In this document: piece after piece, positions 1 to 11,600 of the stretch
Layout of the letters: each line of letters opens with the position of its first letter
Position numbering within the stretch: position 1 is the first letter of the stretch
Assembly: GCF_036711975.1 (NCBI RefSeq)
Contig: NC_091971.1
Span: 2,301,501-2,365,500 of the forward strand
DNA length: 64,000 nucleotides
Reading direction: 5' to 3'
DNA from: Onthophagus taurus
Lineage: Eukaryota > Arthropoda > Insecta > Coleoptera > Scarabaeidae
The notes under the pieces: generated by a model
Seen by the model: the letters and a program-made list of their open reading frames with translations, nothing else
Databases searched by the model: none
What the model was told of the DNA's origin: nothing
Program-made: the position numbers and the translations under genes

Positions 1-479
1 CTTTTTTTTAAATATAGTTACAACCTGGGATGAACAATAACTTTTTCGTTTTTAAAAACAGCGTTTGAAACGTATTTAAACATTACAATACATTTAGATA
101 ATAATCTTGAATCAATATATTAAAAAACACATCACATCGTCTCGAACAAACAATACTTCGTCGGCGGCTGGTGTTTAGTAGGTAAAGAGTTAAGAGTAAT
201 AACAATAAGCTCCTTAAAATTTACAGAATAACGCAGTACGTAGTATAAGACTAGAAGACAAAAAAACACCGTCACAGAAATAGATTCCGTGCGCTTCTTG
301 TGTAACTCATTTTTTTGTGTAGTTTTCTTGTGTCTTGTATTTTTTTTTGTATATATTTTCTTTTTGATCACAATGCTTTCGACAATCGCTCCGGTTCCTA
401 TTTATTGTCACTACAAAAAGTGGCGGCCCGCGATTAAATTTTCACAAAAAAAAAATTTTAAATGAGCGTAACGAATTCT
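1..479 (-). other. 3' flank / 3' UTR of the TMEM198 gene
   Basis: This stretch lies downstream of the stop codon (480-482) of the minus-strand TMEM198 gene. A minus-strand AATAAA (plus-strand tttatt, 401-406) sits about 75 bases after the stop and is a plausible poly(A) signal. The rest is AT-rich with no convincing reading frame. The 79-codon minus frame at 132-371 is rich in Lys and Asn and looks like chance. Confidence 0.5.
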
Positions 480-3400
480 TCATCGCTGCGTTTGAATTTC
501 CGTATGGCTATCGTCTTCGCTCTCCGTTAACGCCGCCAATTGTGCATCCGGCAAAATTGTTAAGTGCGTTGCATCCGATTGTAATGTACTACATTCGCCT
601 GTACTCGGTTCAGAATCTTTTTTTTGCAAAGCTTGCACAAAATTCTATAAAACAAATTAATTTATTAAAACATTTTAGATTTAAAAAAGAATAATCACCT
701 GGCTGATAACATCACCGTGAGCTGTTCGTACTTGATACAAGTACCTGTACTTTTTCTGTCGCATTTCCGCCCGATCAATTCTCGTTCGACCATTTCCGTT
801 CGGTCGCGGTTTTTTCCTTCCAGCTGCCACTAAAAAAATCGTTATCAAAAAAAAAATTAACAATTAAAATTAAATTACTATCAGCATGATGTGTCCCCCT
901 TCCGGTTATAGCACATTGTATAACCAACCCCGCCAGCACAAACGAAGGCCAGGCGGCAAAAACGAACCAAGAAAACCAACAAGGTGGGGGGACGACGGGT
1001 TTTAACGATATCCGATCCAAAATCCAATAAACCATCGCTAATCTTTCAATGAAATAATCGATTGAAGCGGTTAAAATGGCTCCGCCATAGGCGCTTGTTC
1101 CCAATATTGTCAAACCTTTTCTAAAGTATAGGTTTAAAATGGCAAATAACAAAGCGCTAGATAGTAGAATTCCCACGCAAAGCCAAACTTGACCGTTAGG
1201 GGTGGTTTCTACGACGTGATCCGCGATTGTCAACGCAGCAACGGCTGCTAAAACTCCGGTGTGTAATCCGGCCATAAAAAGCCCGACGTATTGAACTAAA
1301 GTTGTTATTAAACCGAAAAGAACACCAGCGAAAAGAGCTACACCTATAAAAAATTACAAAAAGTAGTTATACAATTGCAATACGTAATTGAAAAAATTTT
1401 ACCTGCATTTCCGTAAGGTGGCATCAAAACTCCTTGTAAACATATCATATAAACTATACAAGATGCAAAAATAAATCCAGTAAGGAACATAACTGTTTTA
1501 AAACATCGATATCCTAAAAAAAAGGAAAAATATATATTAATATAATAACTTTTTATTTCATTTTATTTTCATTTTAAGAATGAGAGTGCATTAAGGTTTT
1601 GTAAATATTGGCCAACAGCAATCCGGGATCCTTTTATGGAACAATTACACAATGATGAATTACAGCAAGATGGAATTGCTGCTCATATTTCAGAAAGAAC
1701 ATTAAAATATTTGCAACTTGATGAACAAACAACACTGTACAGCCTACATTTTGGTGATGACCAAGTGGAAGTAGCCCAGGAGAAAGAAGACTTTGAAAGA
1801 TCTGGTACTAAATGATAACACCTTAATTAAAGGATGCCAAGAGTGCACTTACTTTGGAATTAATATCGATCACAGTGGCAGATATAAAGCAGAAATACGA
1901 AGTAATCGGATTCGTATTTCTGCTTCATCAAGGGCAACAACAACTATATTTCACTATCTTTATCCCCGTGGCGCTGTATGGATGCGAAACCCGACATTTA
2001 AATAAACAAATAAAGGAATGGATTTTTGAAGAAGAGCAGCTGGAAAGATTAAACTAGATCGACTAGGTCGACGAAAGTCCAAAGAAGACAGCTCTAGAAA
2101 ATAGTGTTAGTTTTAATAATAAATTTAGTAACAATTTTGGAAGTCATCTATCGTCTAATATGCGAATTAATTTTGGTTACTTCTCAATGTGTCAAAAAGT
2201 TAGTTTTAGGTTATAAAGTTTTTTTAATTATTTTACAGTTTAATTTTATAGTAATTAATTTTGTGTAAGTATTTATATGCAACATAAACTTTTCCGCTCT
2301 TCATGAAAGAAAGAATTTGTCGCCAAAAAAATATCAAAAAGAAAATAAATAAAATTAATTACTTTTTAGGTTATGTTTACGTTCCTTTTATGTCAAATTG
2401 TGTCAATGATGATTTAACTTAATATTTATTTTGTAAATGCAAATCTTTTAACTCCAACTTTAAAGGATTTTCTCCGGCATTTTATACCTTGTTTAATTAT
2501 AATTTATTTAGAATTTTTGCATAATTTTTTCCAAGTAGTAGGTATTCAAAACGTAAAAGGAAAGTTTCTCTTCATTCATACATATACACTAACCATCTTA
2601 TTTGTAAGGAAAGAGAAAGGGTATGGTTTTTGATACACATCTGTGTATTTTAGAGAAATTTAGATGCTTTATCTGATTGCACTAAACAAATTTATTAAGA
2701 AAAAATGGTTTCAATTTTTAAGTTTGAGATTTATTTGAGCAAATCTGTATTAATATTATTTGGTGAAAACACAAACGAAAGGATGTAAATACACAGGACC
2801 CCGCAGGTCGTGGGCGTGGTCTGAACGGTTCAGACAGCATCCTGCTGCGTTGCTGCACGACAGCAACGCCATCAGATCGATAACCGCCGGTCACACAGAC
2901 CAGATCGAACATGATTGGGGACCCGTTTGCATATTTGTACCTTTTCATTTTTAATTTACTTTAAAACAACGATAAGTTTTTCTTAAATAATCTTCTTTAA
3001 ATAGAACCACTCAAAAATTGAATTAATTAACGTTTTAAACAATGAAAAGGAAGAAAAATGTAAATGTTTTTTTATTATACGCGGTGAGTAGAAGTTTTTT
3101 AGGGCGGATGATTCCCACGTAATCATCAGGGCTAGTTGCTAGATGGAAATGTTTACCATTAATTTACAATTAAATAACTGCGAGACGTGGGCCCGTCTTA
3201 ATGTACTGAATAAAATACGACTTCCTGTACATCCTCTCGTTTCTTGTTTGCAGCTGTATATCGTTGGCTAACAATCCTTTGTGTTTCTACTTAAGAATGA
3301 CATATTTTGACATTAAACAATTATTTAAGGCGTTAAAAAACTAAGAATTTATTTCGCTATATTATTATAATTATATCGTATTAGATTACTTATCATCCGA

Positions 3401-5625
3401 TTTTTCTTCCGTTACTTGAGTTTTAGATTTAAGTTTTCTGAAATAATCGGTGACGCTACCGCTTTTAGCTTTCTTAAGTTCACCTCCTTCTGTATTTTCG
3501 TTATCTTCTTCCTTTTTATCGTCAACATTATCTTTTACTTTTTTCTGTTTTTTGTCCAGTTTCTTGTCTCTTTTATCTGTTGTTGTATCTTCTCTTGTGT
3601 CTACTCTAGATCTATTTCTATCTTTATTTCTAAATTTATCTTTTTCTTCGATTGCCTCTTCATTCTTAACTTTTGAACTTTCCACAGTTTCAGGTTGTTT
3701 GTGTTTTATGTACGATAAAAAGATGTCATAAAACATAGTAACTACATTAATATATATAACTTGGTATTTCACTGGTACGTATAAAAAATTAACATATTGC
3801 GACGGAGGCCACACCACACAATCCAAAAGATAAACGTTCATAAATTTTTCTTTTAACTCTTCAGTACATTCGTATATATTTTTACCTTCAAGAATTCCGG
3901 CGCAATAAAAGAAGTATACTATACAAAACGGGGACATTGAGACCTGATCGCATACAACTTTTTTTATCGTATGGCTCATGATCGGTTTCGGCCAAAGTTT
4001 ATCTAAATTCGTGTAAAAGTAATGATGTAGTACCCCATACCCGATACCAGTCGTGGCCATCCGAAACATTCTTCCATAATCGTAACGTTTCTCTAAAGTA
4101 CCTATATGTAATTCGACTTCTTGTTGAATCATATCTCCAAGTTGCATCAATATCACCGAAGATACAATATTGGTCATCAACAGGTATTCAGTAAACGCTT
4201 TGTGGAAAGTATTCCCAACGTGTTTTTTTAATGGTCGAAATAATTTTGAAATTTTTGATAATATTGACATTTTTAACCTCGCCTAAATTAAATTAAATTT
4301 TAAAATTGATTCCTGGGTTACACAGCTAAAAATTACCGTCAAATTTATGTCAAATTGGTGTCAAAAAGCAAAATTGTTGTATATGAAAGATGCAGTGCAG
4401 CCAATCATGTTCAAGGTCATTATACCGATAATACAGAAATCCTCCTAATTAAAACTTTATATTTATAGGTTAAGATAAAGAACGGTAGAATTTTTAGTTA
4501 TTAAGTGTTATTAAAGAAAAATATGTTCTTAGATTAATTAACGAATAGTTATTGCTTAATTTATTCATTTATTCACCCTTCCTTCTCTTCAAAATAATCT
4601 CAAGTAAACCAACACGAAAGGAAGTCGCTTAAAAAAGACTTGACACTTAATTATCTGTAAATAGCCCCGGAAAACTTAAAAACCTCCACGTTCATTCAAA
4701 CCATCCCCTACACAACACACTCCTTCAAACTACTTGAATATGAGTGGCCTCTTGTTGGAAAATGGATTATCCCGTGCCATAACCTACACACAAATACAAT
4801 AAGAGAGGGAACGCTGTTTTTCTTTGGGACATATTTCATTTTAAAAATAACGAGGCGACTTATTTATTTAACGATCAATTTCGTGTGTTGTAAGTATGAA
4901 TTTTATTTGTGGGAAATCTGACCTAATTTATTAGCAAAAACAGGAATTTATTTCTTTTGGATGCGATCCAAGAATATTCGAAATTTATTAAAAACGGTTT
5001 TCGAAGGCGTCGCGTAATCGAGGTGCGTGTGTTATTAAAATCGAAAATTGCGGATTGATTTTCGAGGTCAATACAAGTTTCTAATTTAACGGTCGCTCTG
5101 TTTTTACGAGAACATTTTGTAATTACATCGAATTGGAATAAATCAAAGAAATAGCGAATTTAAATTAAACGAAATTCTTGTTTCTATAACGAAAAATTTT
5201 AAATGGCTTTGTAAACACCAAGCGGTTATATTCGGATGATGATACAATGACCATAATGAGTTCCCATCGGGGCATGACGCCTCCGGTAAATTAAAACCAA
5301 TTTACATTCAGTACCGTTCGCAATTTGCCATTTAATCGAATTCAGGTCTACTTAGTATCTTATACTAGAGATTACGAAATTTTTTACTTTTTACATGGAT
5401 TTTAAAAATGTATTTTCAATTTAACTTACCAAAAAATGTGTAAAGTAGTCCAAAAACTATATAAACCGACCAAACGGCCGCTACAGCGATGTTATCATCA
5501 ATTCCCGCAGGCGGTGTACATCTTTGTACCATTGGTTCATCTGGAACGTTTAATCCCGGGATTGTACCCAGCGTTATGTTGGTACGCGGCGGTACCAAAG
5601 AGCCAGGCTGTGCCCCGCTCTCCAT
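480..5625 (-). CDS. TMEM198: TMEM198-like multipass membrane protein (5 coding exons)
   Basis: Coding exons, 5' to 3' on the minus strand, are 5430-5625, 1403-1513, 879-1343, 699-829 and 480-644. All junctions are GT..AG with matching phase and give 355 residues (1,068 nt with stop). The N-terminal tail of about 45 residues is followed by hydrophobic helices, including GLLYTFFG-YRCFK at the exon 1/2 junction. Further on come NGQVWLCVGILLSSALLFA and the ADYF-like ASIDYFIERL. The C-terminal tail is basic, then acidic. Length, order of segments and the FFGYRCFK motif match vertebrate TMEM198 (DUF4203 family). From the literature, vertebrate TMEM198 promotes LRP6 phosphorylation in Wnt signalling; whether that holds here is inference. 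The start is the first ATG after an acceptor (TTTTTTAG, then TAAAATGG), so a 5' UTR exon must lie upstream and was not located. Intron 1 (1514-5429) contains another gene and a LINE relic. Confidence 0.9.
1621..2095 (+). mobile_element. Dead non-LTR retrotransposon (LINE) reverse-transcriptase fragment
   Basis: Three plus-strand frames read successively like the end of a LINE reverse transcriptase. Around 1700-1795 is LDEQTTLYSLHFGDDQV, the palm motif with DD. Around 1845-1910 is TYFGINIDHSGRYKAEI, the typical YLG..I...G step. Around 1965-2055 is PVALYGCETRHLNKQ, the ALYG.E.W-like thumb motif. Frame changes and a stop near 1813 break it, so it is a relic. It lies in intron 1 of TMEM198, antisense to that gene. 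The palm motif also occurs in the relic at 62773-63060. Confidence 0.75.
2096..3385. other. TMEM198 intron 1 sequence, no gene seen
   Basis: AT-rich intronic DNA between the LINE relic and the nested MPV17L2-like gene. A GC-richer patch at 2785-2935 holds a perfect short palindrome (GTCTGAAC-G-GTTCAGAC, about 2819-2835). It also holds open frames on both strands that resemble nothing I know. The segment 3095-3260 is also less AT-rich. I see no coding exon or RNA gene. Confidence 0.4.
3386..4270 (-). CDS. MPV17L2: MPV17-like protein 2 homologue, intronless, nested in TMEM198 intron 1
   Basis: A single 294-codon frame. Residues 1 to about 200 match the Mpv17/PMP22 family from end to end. Visible pieces are an amphipathic basic N-terminus, hydrophobic segments, LEGKNIYECTEELKEKF, and the signature VVWPPSQYVNFLYVPVKYQ followed by YDIFLSYIKH. 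The LEGK..EC.EELKEKF plus VWP.Q.VNF combination fits MPV17L2 best, an inner-mitochondrial-membrane protein linked to mitochondrial ribosome assembly in mammals. Residues of about 203-294 form a Lys/Asp/Glu-rich tail not seen in vertebrate MPV17L2. The gene is on the same strand as its host. The coding sequence has no intron, but an acceptor-like TTTAATTTAG lies just upstream of the ATG, so a 5' UTR intron is possible. It could be a retrocopy; the frame is intact, so it is probably functional. Confidence 0.88.
   Translation of the reverse strand: MSILSKISKLFRPLKKHVGNTFHKAFTEYLLMTNIVSSVILMQLGDMIQQEVELHIGTLEKRYDYGRMFRMATTGIGYGVLHHYFYTNLDKLWPKPIMSHTIKKVVCDQVSMSPFCIVYFFYCAGILEGKNIYECTEELKEKFMNVYLLDCVVWPPSQYVNFLYVPVKYQVIYINVVTMFYDIFLSYIKHKQPETVESSKVKNEEAIEEKDKFRNKDRNRSRVDTREDTTTDKRDKKLDKKQKKVKDNVDDKKEEDNENTEGGELKKAKSGSVTDYFRKLKSKTQVTEEKSDDK
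4271..5429. other. 5' flank of the nested gene and rest of TMEM198 intron 1
   Basis: Non-coding. It should contain the promoter and any 5' UTR exon of the nested MPV17L2-like gene. I see no clear TATA box or other feature. Confidence 0.4.
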
Positions 5626-7707
5626 TTTACTAAAAAATAAAAAAAATTACTTAAACAATGAAATTTTATTGAATACAAAACAAGTTTGAGAAGATTTTTC
5701 TTGGTATACCCACATAAGGTACTGTTAGGACGTTGACATAATCCGCGGAGGGAAGTCCTAAATGCGTTCTGGTCAGTGACCATTTTATGTACTGGCGTGA
5801 AAACAAGAATTTCTAGTTTCTTTAATTCTTTCTGCCCTGCACTCGTTGACTGTGGTGACATCTCACATGAACGCGAATGTAAAAGATAAAACGGCACGAT
5901 AATGAAGTAATTATGTTTTCCTCATATCCATTTTTTTAAACATTAAGAAAATTACCAATTAACTTTTTCCTTGGTCTAATTCGCATCAATTTTCTTAATC
6001 AAATCAGTTACATTTATTCAAGTAAAAGAAAACGTTGTTTTAGAAGTTAAAAATACTCGAGTGTTGTAAAATGGAATTGCACATCATTCCAACTGAACAA
6101 ACAAAACGTTTTATGTAAAAAGAGCCCAAACGTTTTCTTCTTAAACTTAAAATAGATTTAAACTGAGTTTTTTTTTAATTTTTATTCTAAATTAAATTAA
6201 TATTTTTTGTCTATTTTAGCCGCACACGGTAGAGCGACATAAAACTACGTGACCTTGAGCTATAAAGCGACTGCCTCCTCATCAAGATGAAGATGAAAAG
6301 GAGTTCTGAGCTTCACTTGACACGAACGTCTAAGTGCTGGACAAACCTGAAACTCTATGCGCTACAAACTAACTATGTTTACTTGGTGAATAAGACGCAA
6401 GAAAATAAAAAAAAAAATTGAGAAAAAAGAATATTTGTAAAATAAAAGGAATTGCTTAATGTTTAAAAGATCTATTGAATGTTAAGATATAGAAATGGAG
6501 ATTAAAATGTATTGTTTGTAAAGTTTCATGTCGCCACACGTAAAGTGACTCATATTTCTTTTACTGTGAATCATGCGATTTTTGTATTCCCTGAATGATT
6601 ATATATTTTTATCTATAGTTAGAAATGAAATGTTTCTTTGAATAAAGAATAAAAAGATTACATTAAATAAAAATAATTCATTTTAAATTTTTACTATATA
6701 CGAAAAACTTTTTTTGTTACAGAATTTTTTGATGTGTATAATATATGCGAAATTGAAGGTTTTCGTCTATCAACATGCTATGCGGAGGAAACATGGCAAA
6801 CCATACTGAGAAAATTCTGCATGTACTGTCTCTTTGTCTATTGCAATTTATTTAGATAGAGGTGTAACAAAATCAGTTTTTTAATGGTTGCGCAAAACAC
6901 CATTGAAGAAATTGACATCAAAACTCAATTGTAATCTATTTTATAGAACTTATTCAAGAGGTATTGGGCTCCACCTGACATGGATGTCAAAATTCAAGAC
7001 ATGCGGGAATTGAGGAAAAACTAAAGCAGTCAGTTAGATTGCGAAAAGCACGGAGGAAGTAATTGTAATTGAGGTTGGGTTGGGTGATGAATTTCGAGAT
7101 GTTGAGTTCATAAATATTTATGTATGGCAATTCATAGATAAAAAAGTAGTATAAACTGCTACCTGCCAACAGTTAATGACAATTTTGAAAGAGAAATTGG
7201 CATTGCATTCATAGCAAATTGGAGTTCTGCAAGCCATATAATAGGTTATTGTCAGTTGCCGAACTCGGACAATAATAACATATCTTACGTTATTGTTCAG
7301 GAGGTTCACCAGACGTATTAGTTTTCAAGATATTATCAATAGAGTATTGAATGGAAGGTTTTAAAGTATCTTTTCCATTTTATTGTCACGAAATAATGAG
7401 AACTCGAATAACTCAACCAAAAATGAATTACGATTTTCTATATTCCTATACTTATTAAAGCTATATAAGAATATTTTACTTCATTTCCGATGAAATTCTC
7501 TTCAGTTAATTCAAGGGTTCTCAAACATAATCAGTCCAAGGTGCACTTACAGATTGAATACAGACCTCTTTTTCATGTGAAGTGAATTTTAGTGGCGCTT
7601 TCCAAAGAAAAGATCATGGATCTATATTTATACTACTAATATATTACTATTTCTAAACATTATCATCCTATCAGAAGTCTTGAATCTTATAAAACGACGA
7701 TCTTACA
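5626..7707. other. Upstream region of TMEM198, no gene seen
   Basis: This should contain the unlocated 5' UTR exon and promoter of TMEM198. The only sizeable frames (such as 5574-5897 minus and the 60-codon frames near 7000-7300) have no recognisable domain and read as chance. The sequence is AT-rich. Confidence 0.35.
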
Positions 7708-8375
7708 ATTAGAACTACTAATTGATACAACTAGAACTAAAATCATTCGGGTTTAGCCGTTTTGAGAGACTTGCAACGAAATCCGAATGTTTCTAGTTCT
7801 CGATCTAGTGTTAGTTCTAGTTTTGCACTAACACTATCACTAGAACTAGCACAAGACATAGAACTAGAATCATTCGGGTTTAGCCGTCTTGAGAGACGTG
7901 CGGCTAAACCCGAATGGTTCTAGTTCTAGGTCTAGTGTTAGTTTTAGGTTTACACAAGAACTGTCACTAGAACTAACACAAGACCTAGAACTAGAATCAT
8001 TCGGGTTTAGCCGTCTTGAAAGACGTGCGGCTAAACCCGAATGTTTCTAGTTCTAAGTCTAGTGTTAGTTCTAGTTTTAGTTCTAACATTCAAACTAACA
8101 CTAGAGCTAGAACTACATACATTCGGGTTTAGCCATCGTAAGAGACGTACGGCTAAACCCGAATGTTTCTAGTTCTAGATCTAGAGTTAGTTCTAGTGAC
8201 AGTTTTAGCTAGCGTTAGTTAGCATAAGATATCACTATGTTGTATATTTTTATTGCACTAAAACTAGAACTAACACTAGACCTAGAAATAGAAAGTTTTG
8301 AGTTTAGCCGTCTTGAAAGATGTGTGGCTAAACCCGAATGTTTCTAGTACTAGGTCTAGAGTTAGTTCTAGTTTG
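7708..8375. repeat. Array of CTAG-rich palindromic repeats (arm family, copy A)
   Basis: Runs of CTAGTTCTAG / CTAGAACTAG and AACACTAGACCTAGAAC surround about five hairpin cores. Each core pairs ATTCGGGTTTAGCCG with CGGCTAAACCCGAAT around a loop of about 14 nt (TCTTGAGAGACGTG-like). Clear cores lie at about 7871-7915, 7998-8043, 8120-8164 and 8298-8341; the first, near 7750-7790, is degenerate. Between cores 4 and 5 is a block with TTAGTTAGCATAAGATATCA and TTGTATATTTTTATTG. That block recurs next to other copies in this window and looks like an element end. Confidence 0.85.
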
Positions 8376-8521
8376 AATTGTTATTTAGCGTGTAATCAGT
8401 GGACAAATGGTAATCAATGTTGATTCTTCAGGGGCACTAAAAATGTTTGAGGTGACATAAAAATAGTATTGGCAAAAATTAACAGCTCTCGCGTCTACTC
8501 AAAGGACTTAAATCTTGATGC

Positions 8522-8636
8522 TTAACACGTTGACTGCCGCAATAGTCACTAAAAGTCTATCCATTCTGGCCGGAACAATTTTATGGAAATTTTGCCGTGC
8601 ATCAAGTTACGCTTCTCATGGCAGTCAACGTGTTAA
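8522..8636. mobile_element. 115-bp piggyBac-type MITE with TTAA ends
   Basis: Perfect 17-bp inverted repeats, TTAACACGTTGACTGCC (8522-8538) and GGCAGTCAACGTGTTAA (8620-8636), enclose about 80 bp without a reading frame. TTAA at both outer edges is the target-site duplication of piggyBac elements, so the likely terminal repeat is CACGTTGACTGCC. Class assignment rests on TTAA and the TIR architecture only. Confidence 0.75.
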
Positions 8637-11600
8637 CTCGATTTTAAAAAGTACAACCATGCTTATAACTGATTAGAAGTTTTAATAGTTGATACGAGCT
8701 GCGAAACTAAATTTACATTACTTATACAAACGGTGCTAGACAAAAGAAGTATTAATTAATTAAAGAATTTTTACAATAAAATGAAATACTATTTTTAAAC
8801 AATTTAAAAATACGATAATATTTAAAAATCACTAAATAATCCGAATTCTTTTTACAATCGATGTCTTTTATCGTAAACAAACGTGATTGTGAACCCAAAA
8901 ATTTAAAAATCTACTTTATGATATTTAACGACGATAAATGTACCGATAACTTATCAATGAGTTCCAAAATTGGGTATACATTAAAGATAGAACTAAAGAA
9001 AAAGAAAAACACGCAGTCTGCATTCAGATTTGAAACTTTGAATACAATAAATAAATAAATACGCGTTGTTGATCTTTCGAGTTCTATTTCTTCACGATGA
9101 GTGTGTGCAAAGAAACGTCGCTTGACTCATTGTAATTTTAGATCGGTTGGGGATCAAGAAAAGATCGTCATTTTTATCACCTTTAAACTGGATAAAGTCC
9201 GTTTGGAATCGTAAATAAAAAGGGAATCAATATCACTATGATAATATTAAAATTTTTTGAATCTTTTAGAAACCCGCTAATTTAGAAACCTAGATATTTT
9301 CTAATTCTAAATTTCTTTCAACTTTCTTTCAATCGTTGTAAAAGTAGATTAACCATTAGAAAATAAATAAATTTAATTCGTTTCGTCTTCTCTATTTTCT
9401 TTTTATTACAATAAAATGAAATTGCAGAACGGGTTCGACTTGTAAAAGACTTTACTCTAAATTAATATAACGGTTTTTTTTTAACAAAAATTACTGTTAA
9501 TGGCCTTACCTTTCGTTCACATCGCGTGTTCACAATACACGGAATTTCCCATCTCGTCGATTTTATTTTTCGCTCTCTCAATCTTCTCCACTTAATATTT
9601 CTTACGGTTCATCATCATATTATTGGGACGATGATGGATGAAATTGTGATACACTGAAACAATTCGAAGGCAAGCGTAAAAGTTATCATTACAAAACCTG
9701 TTCTTGTATTATGATAATTTCTGTTTTTTAAAACGAAAAAAATTATTTCCGCATACATGCAAACCTGATTTAAGATTTTAATGAATATTGAAAGTAAGAA
9801 GGTTGTTGCGGTTAAGTAATAATCCTCAATAAATATGTGTTACATAAGGATACAATGAATGGTTTTTAATTATAACCTCACTTTTAATGTAATATTATTA
9901 ATTTTGGTATTTGTCTTTGTTATTAAGGAGATTTATTATTTGCTTGTGAAGTTTTTGTCAATAGAGAGAGTGTGGCATATTTTGCAATAACGAAAAATAC
10001 TTTCAAGCTTTATTAGCACGTGGTACCAGAATATGGATTGGGGTCCGGTATGGCACAATATGCAAATATGGGCGTAATCCGGTTCTGTAACATTCCTCCA
10101 ATGATAAACATGCTAAAATATGTTGTTGCAACGAAAAGAATGTTTACAACGAAAAAATAATAATAAATGAATGCAACAAAAAAGAAAACCCCAACATACT
10201 TAAGTGGTTTAATAGTTTCAAATGAAATCTTAACCAATACGAAATAAACATATTCGCATGGTAGTTTATTTATTAGGTCACCTACACTTCTAAATTGATG
10301 TAAATTGTTCGTATTATGCAACTTTAAGTTGAGGGCGTTCGTCTATTGTTCGCCTAGCAAAATTACAATTTAGTATAAGACCTCGAATAGATTTAAATGG
10401 CCATTTAAACAAAAATTAAGCAAAATTAAGTAACATCCTCATAAAGATTTAAAAAATTTAAGTTATAAAAACCATTTTTACCACAAAGAAGATCACCTAG
10501 TGAATAAATTTCCAAAATTCGCATCCAAAACAACACACTTTTTCATCTCAATTTACTCCAAATACAATTTAATAGAATTTATCTAAATGTCTTAAATTTG
10601 TTTAAAAATCAATTGTGTTTTAATAAAGATTATCTTTTGATTGAACAAAGTGTACAATATGCAACGGGTACGAATATCGCTTGAATAGACGTTGTAAACG
10701 ACCGTCACGAACCGACCGTAAAATCGCGACTGGCTCGAAGGCTGTAAAAACGACGCGAACTCGACGTCGACGACGATGTCGATGCGAACCGCTGTGGAAA
10801 CGCGTGCGCGACGCCCCACGACCATATGATTCGCCACCCGACCAGCCCTAGTATTGATTAATGTTAATTTCAATTTGCTTGATTTAATTGCATCGTGTTA
10901 AATGTGAATTACACCCTCAGGAGGTGATCGAATGTCTAACAAACCATACGTTATGTATTAATTTTAGAAACAGTTAATATTTTTTTAAAAAAGATTTAAG
11001 CGAAAATTATATTACCATTTTTAGTTTGCAACAATTCATAAATTGCTACTTTATAGGTTATAATTGATCGACATCCAGTTGGATTTTGGAGTACGAACTT
11101 TTTAGGTTATAATTTGACGTTTTGAAAAAATTATAAACAACAAATATGAAGTTTTTAAATTTAGTTGTCAACATGTTACCAACCTAAAAACGAATTTTAG
11201 GAAGGCTTCATTTCGTATTGTATCGAAATAATATTGAATCAAAATTTTTAGTATAATTTTTTCGTTACTTTCGTGAAATTTAAATGAGGAAATAACAATC
11301 TTTTTACTTATATTTTCTTTATATCTTTTATATCTTCTAAATAACATTGTCTCTGCCATCTATTAACAAATTAAAGAAACTTCAATTTTTTATTCTTAAG
11401 AATTCGCTAAATCTTTGAATAAAATCTTTTGATGAATCCGCAAAGATATTCGATACGGTTAAAAACCCTCGGGAAAACTTATCGTGTCCTTATAAAATAA
11501 CAAAGTACTTATGTTTCATTTACTGTGATATAAGTTAATTGTAGGTACTTACAAGTTGTGTTGCAAAATTAAATTAATATTATATTTAAAAATATGTAAA

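Noticed and set aside
7708..8375. CRISPR-like array
   Set aside because: Hairpin cores recur with spacing, but the intervening sequences are themselves repeats, the repeats are mirror-symmetric, and the genome is eukaryotic. It is a palindromic transposon/satellite family.
10013..10321. 102-codon hydrophobic minus-strand frame
   Set aside because: Multiple aromatic/hydrophobic runs come from AT-rich sequence. No family, splice sites or promoter recognised, so not called as a receptor or membrane protein.
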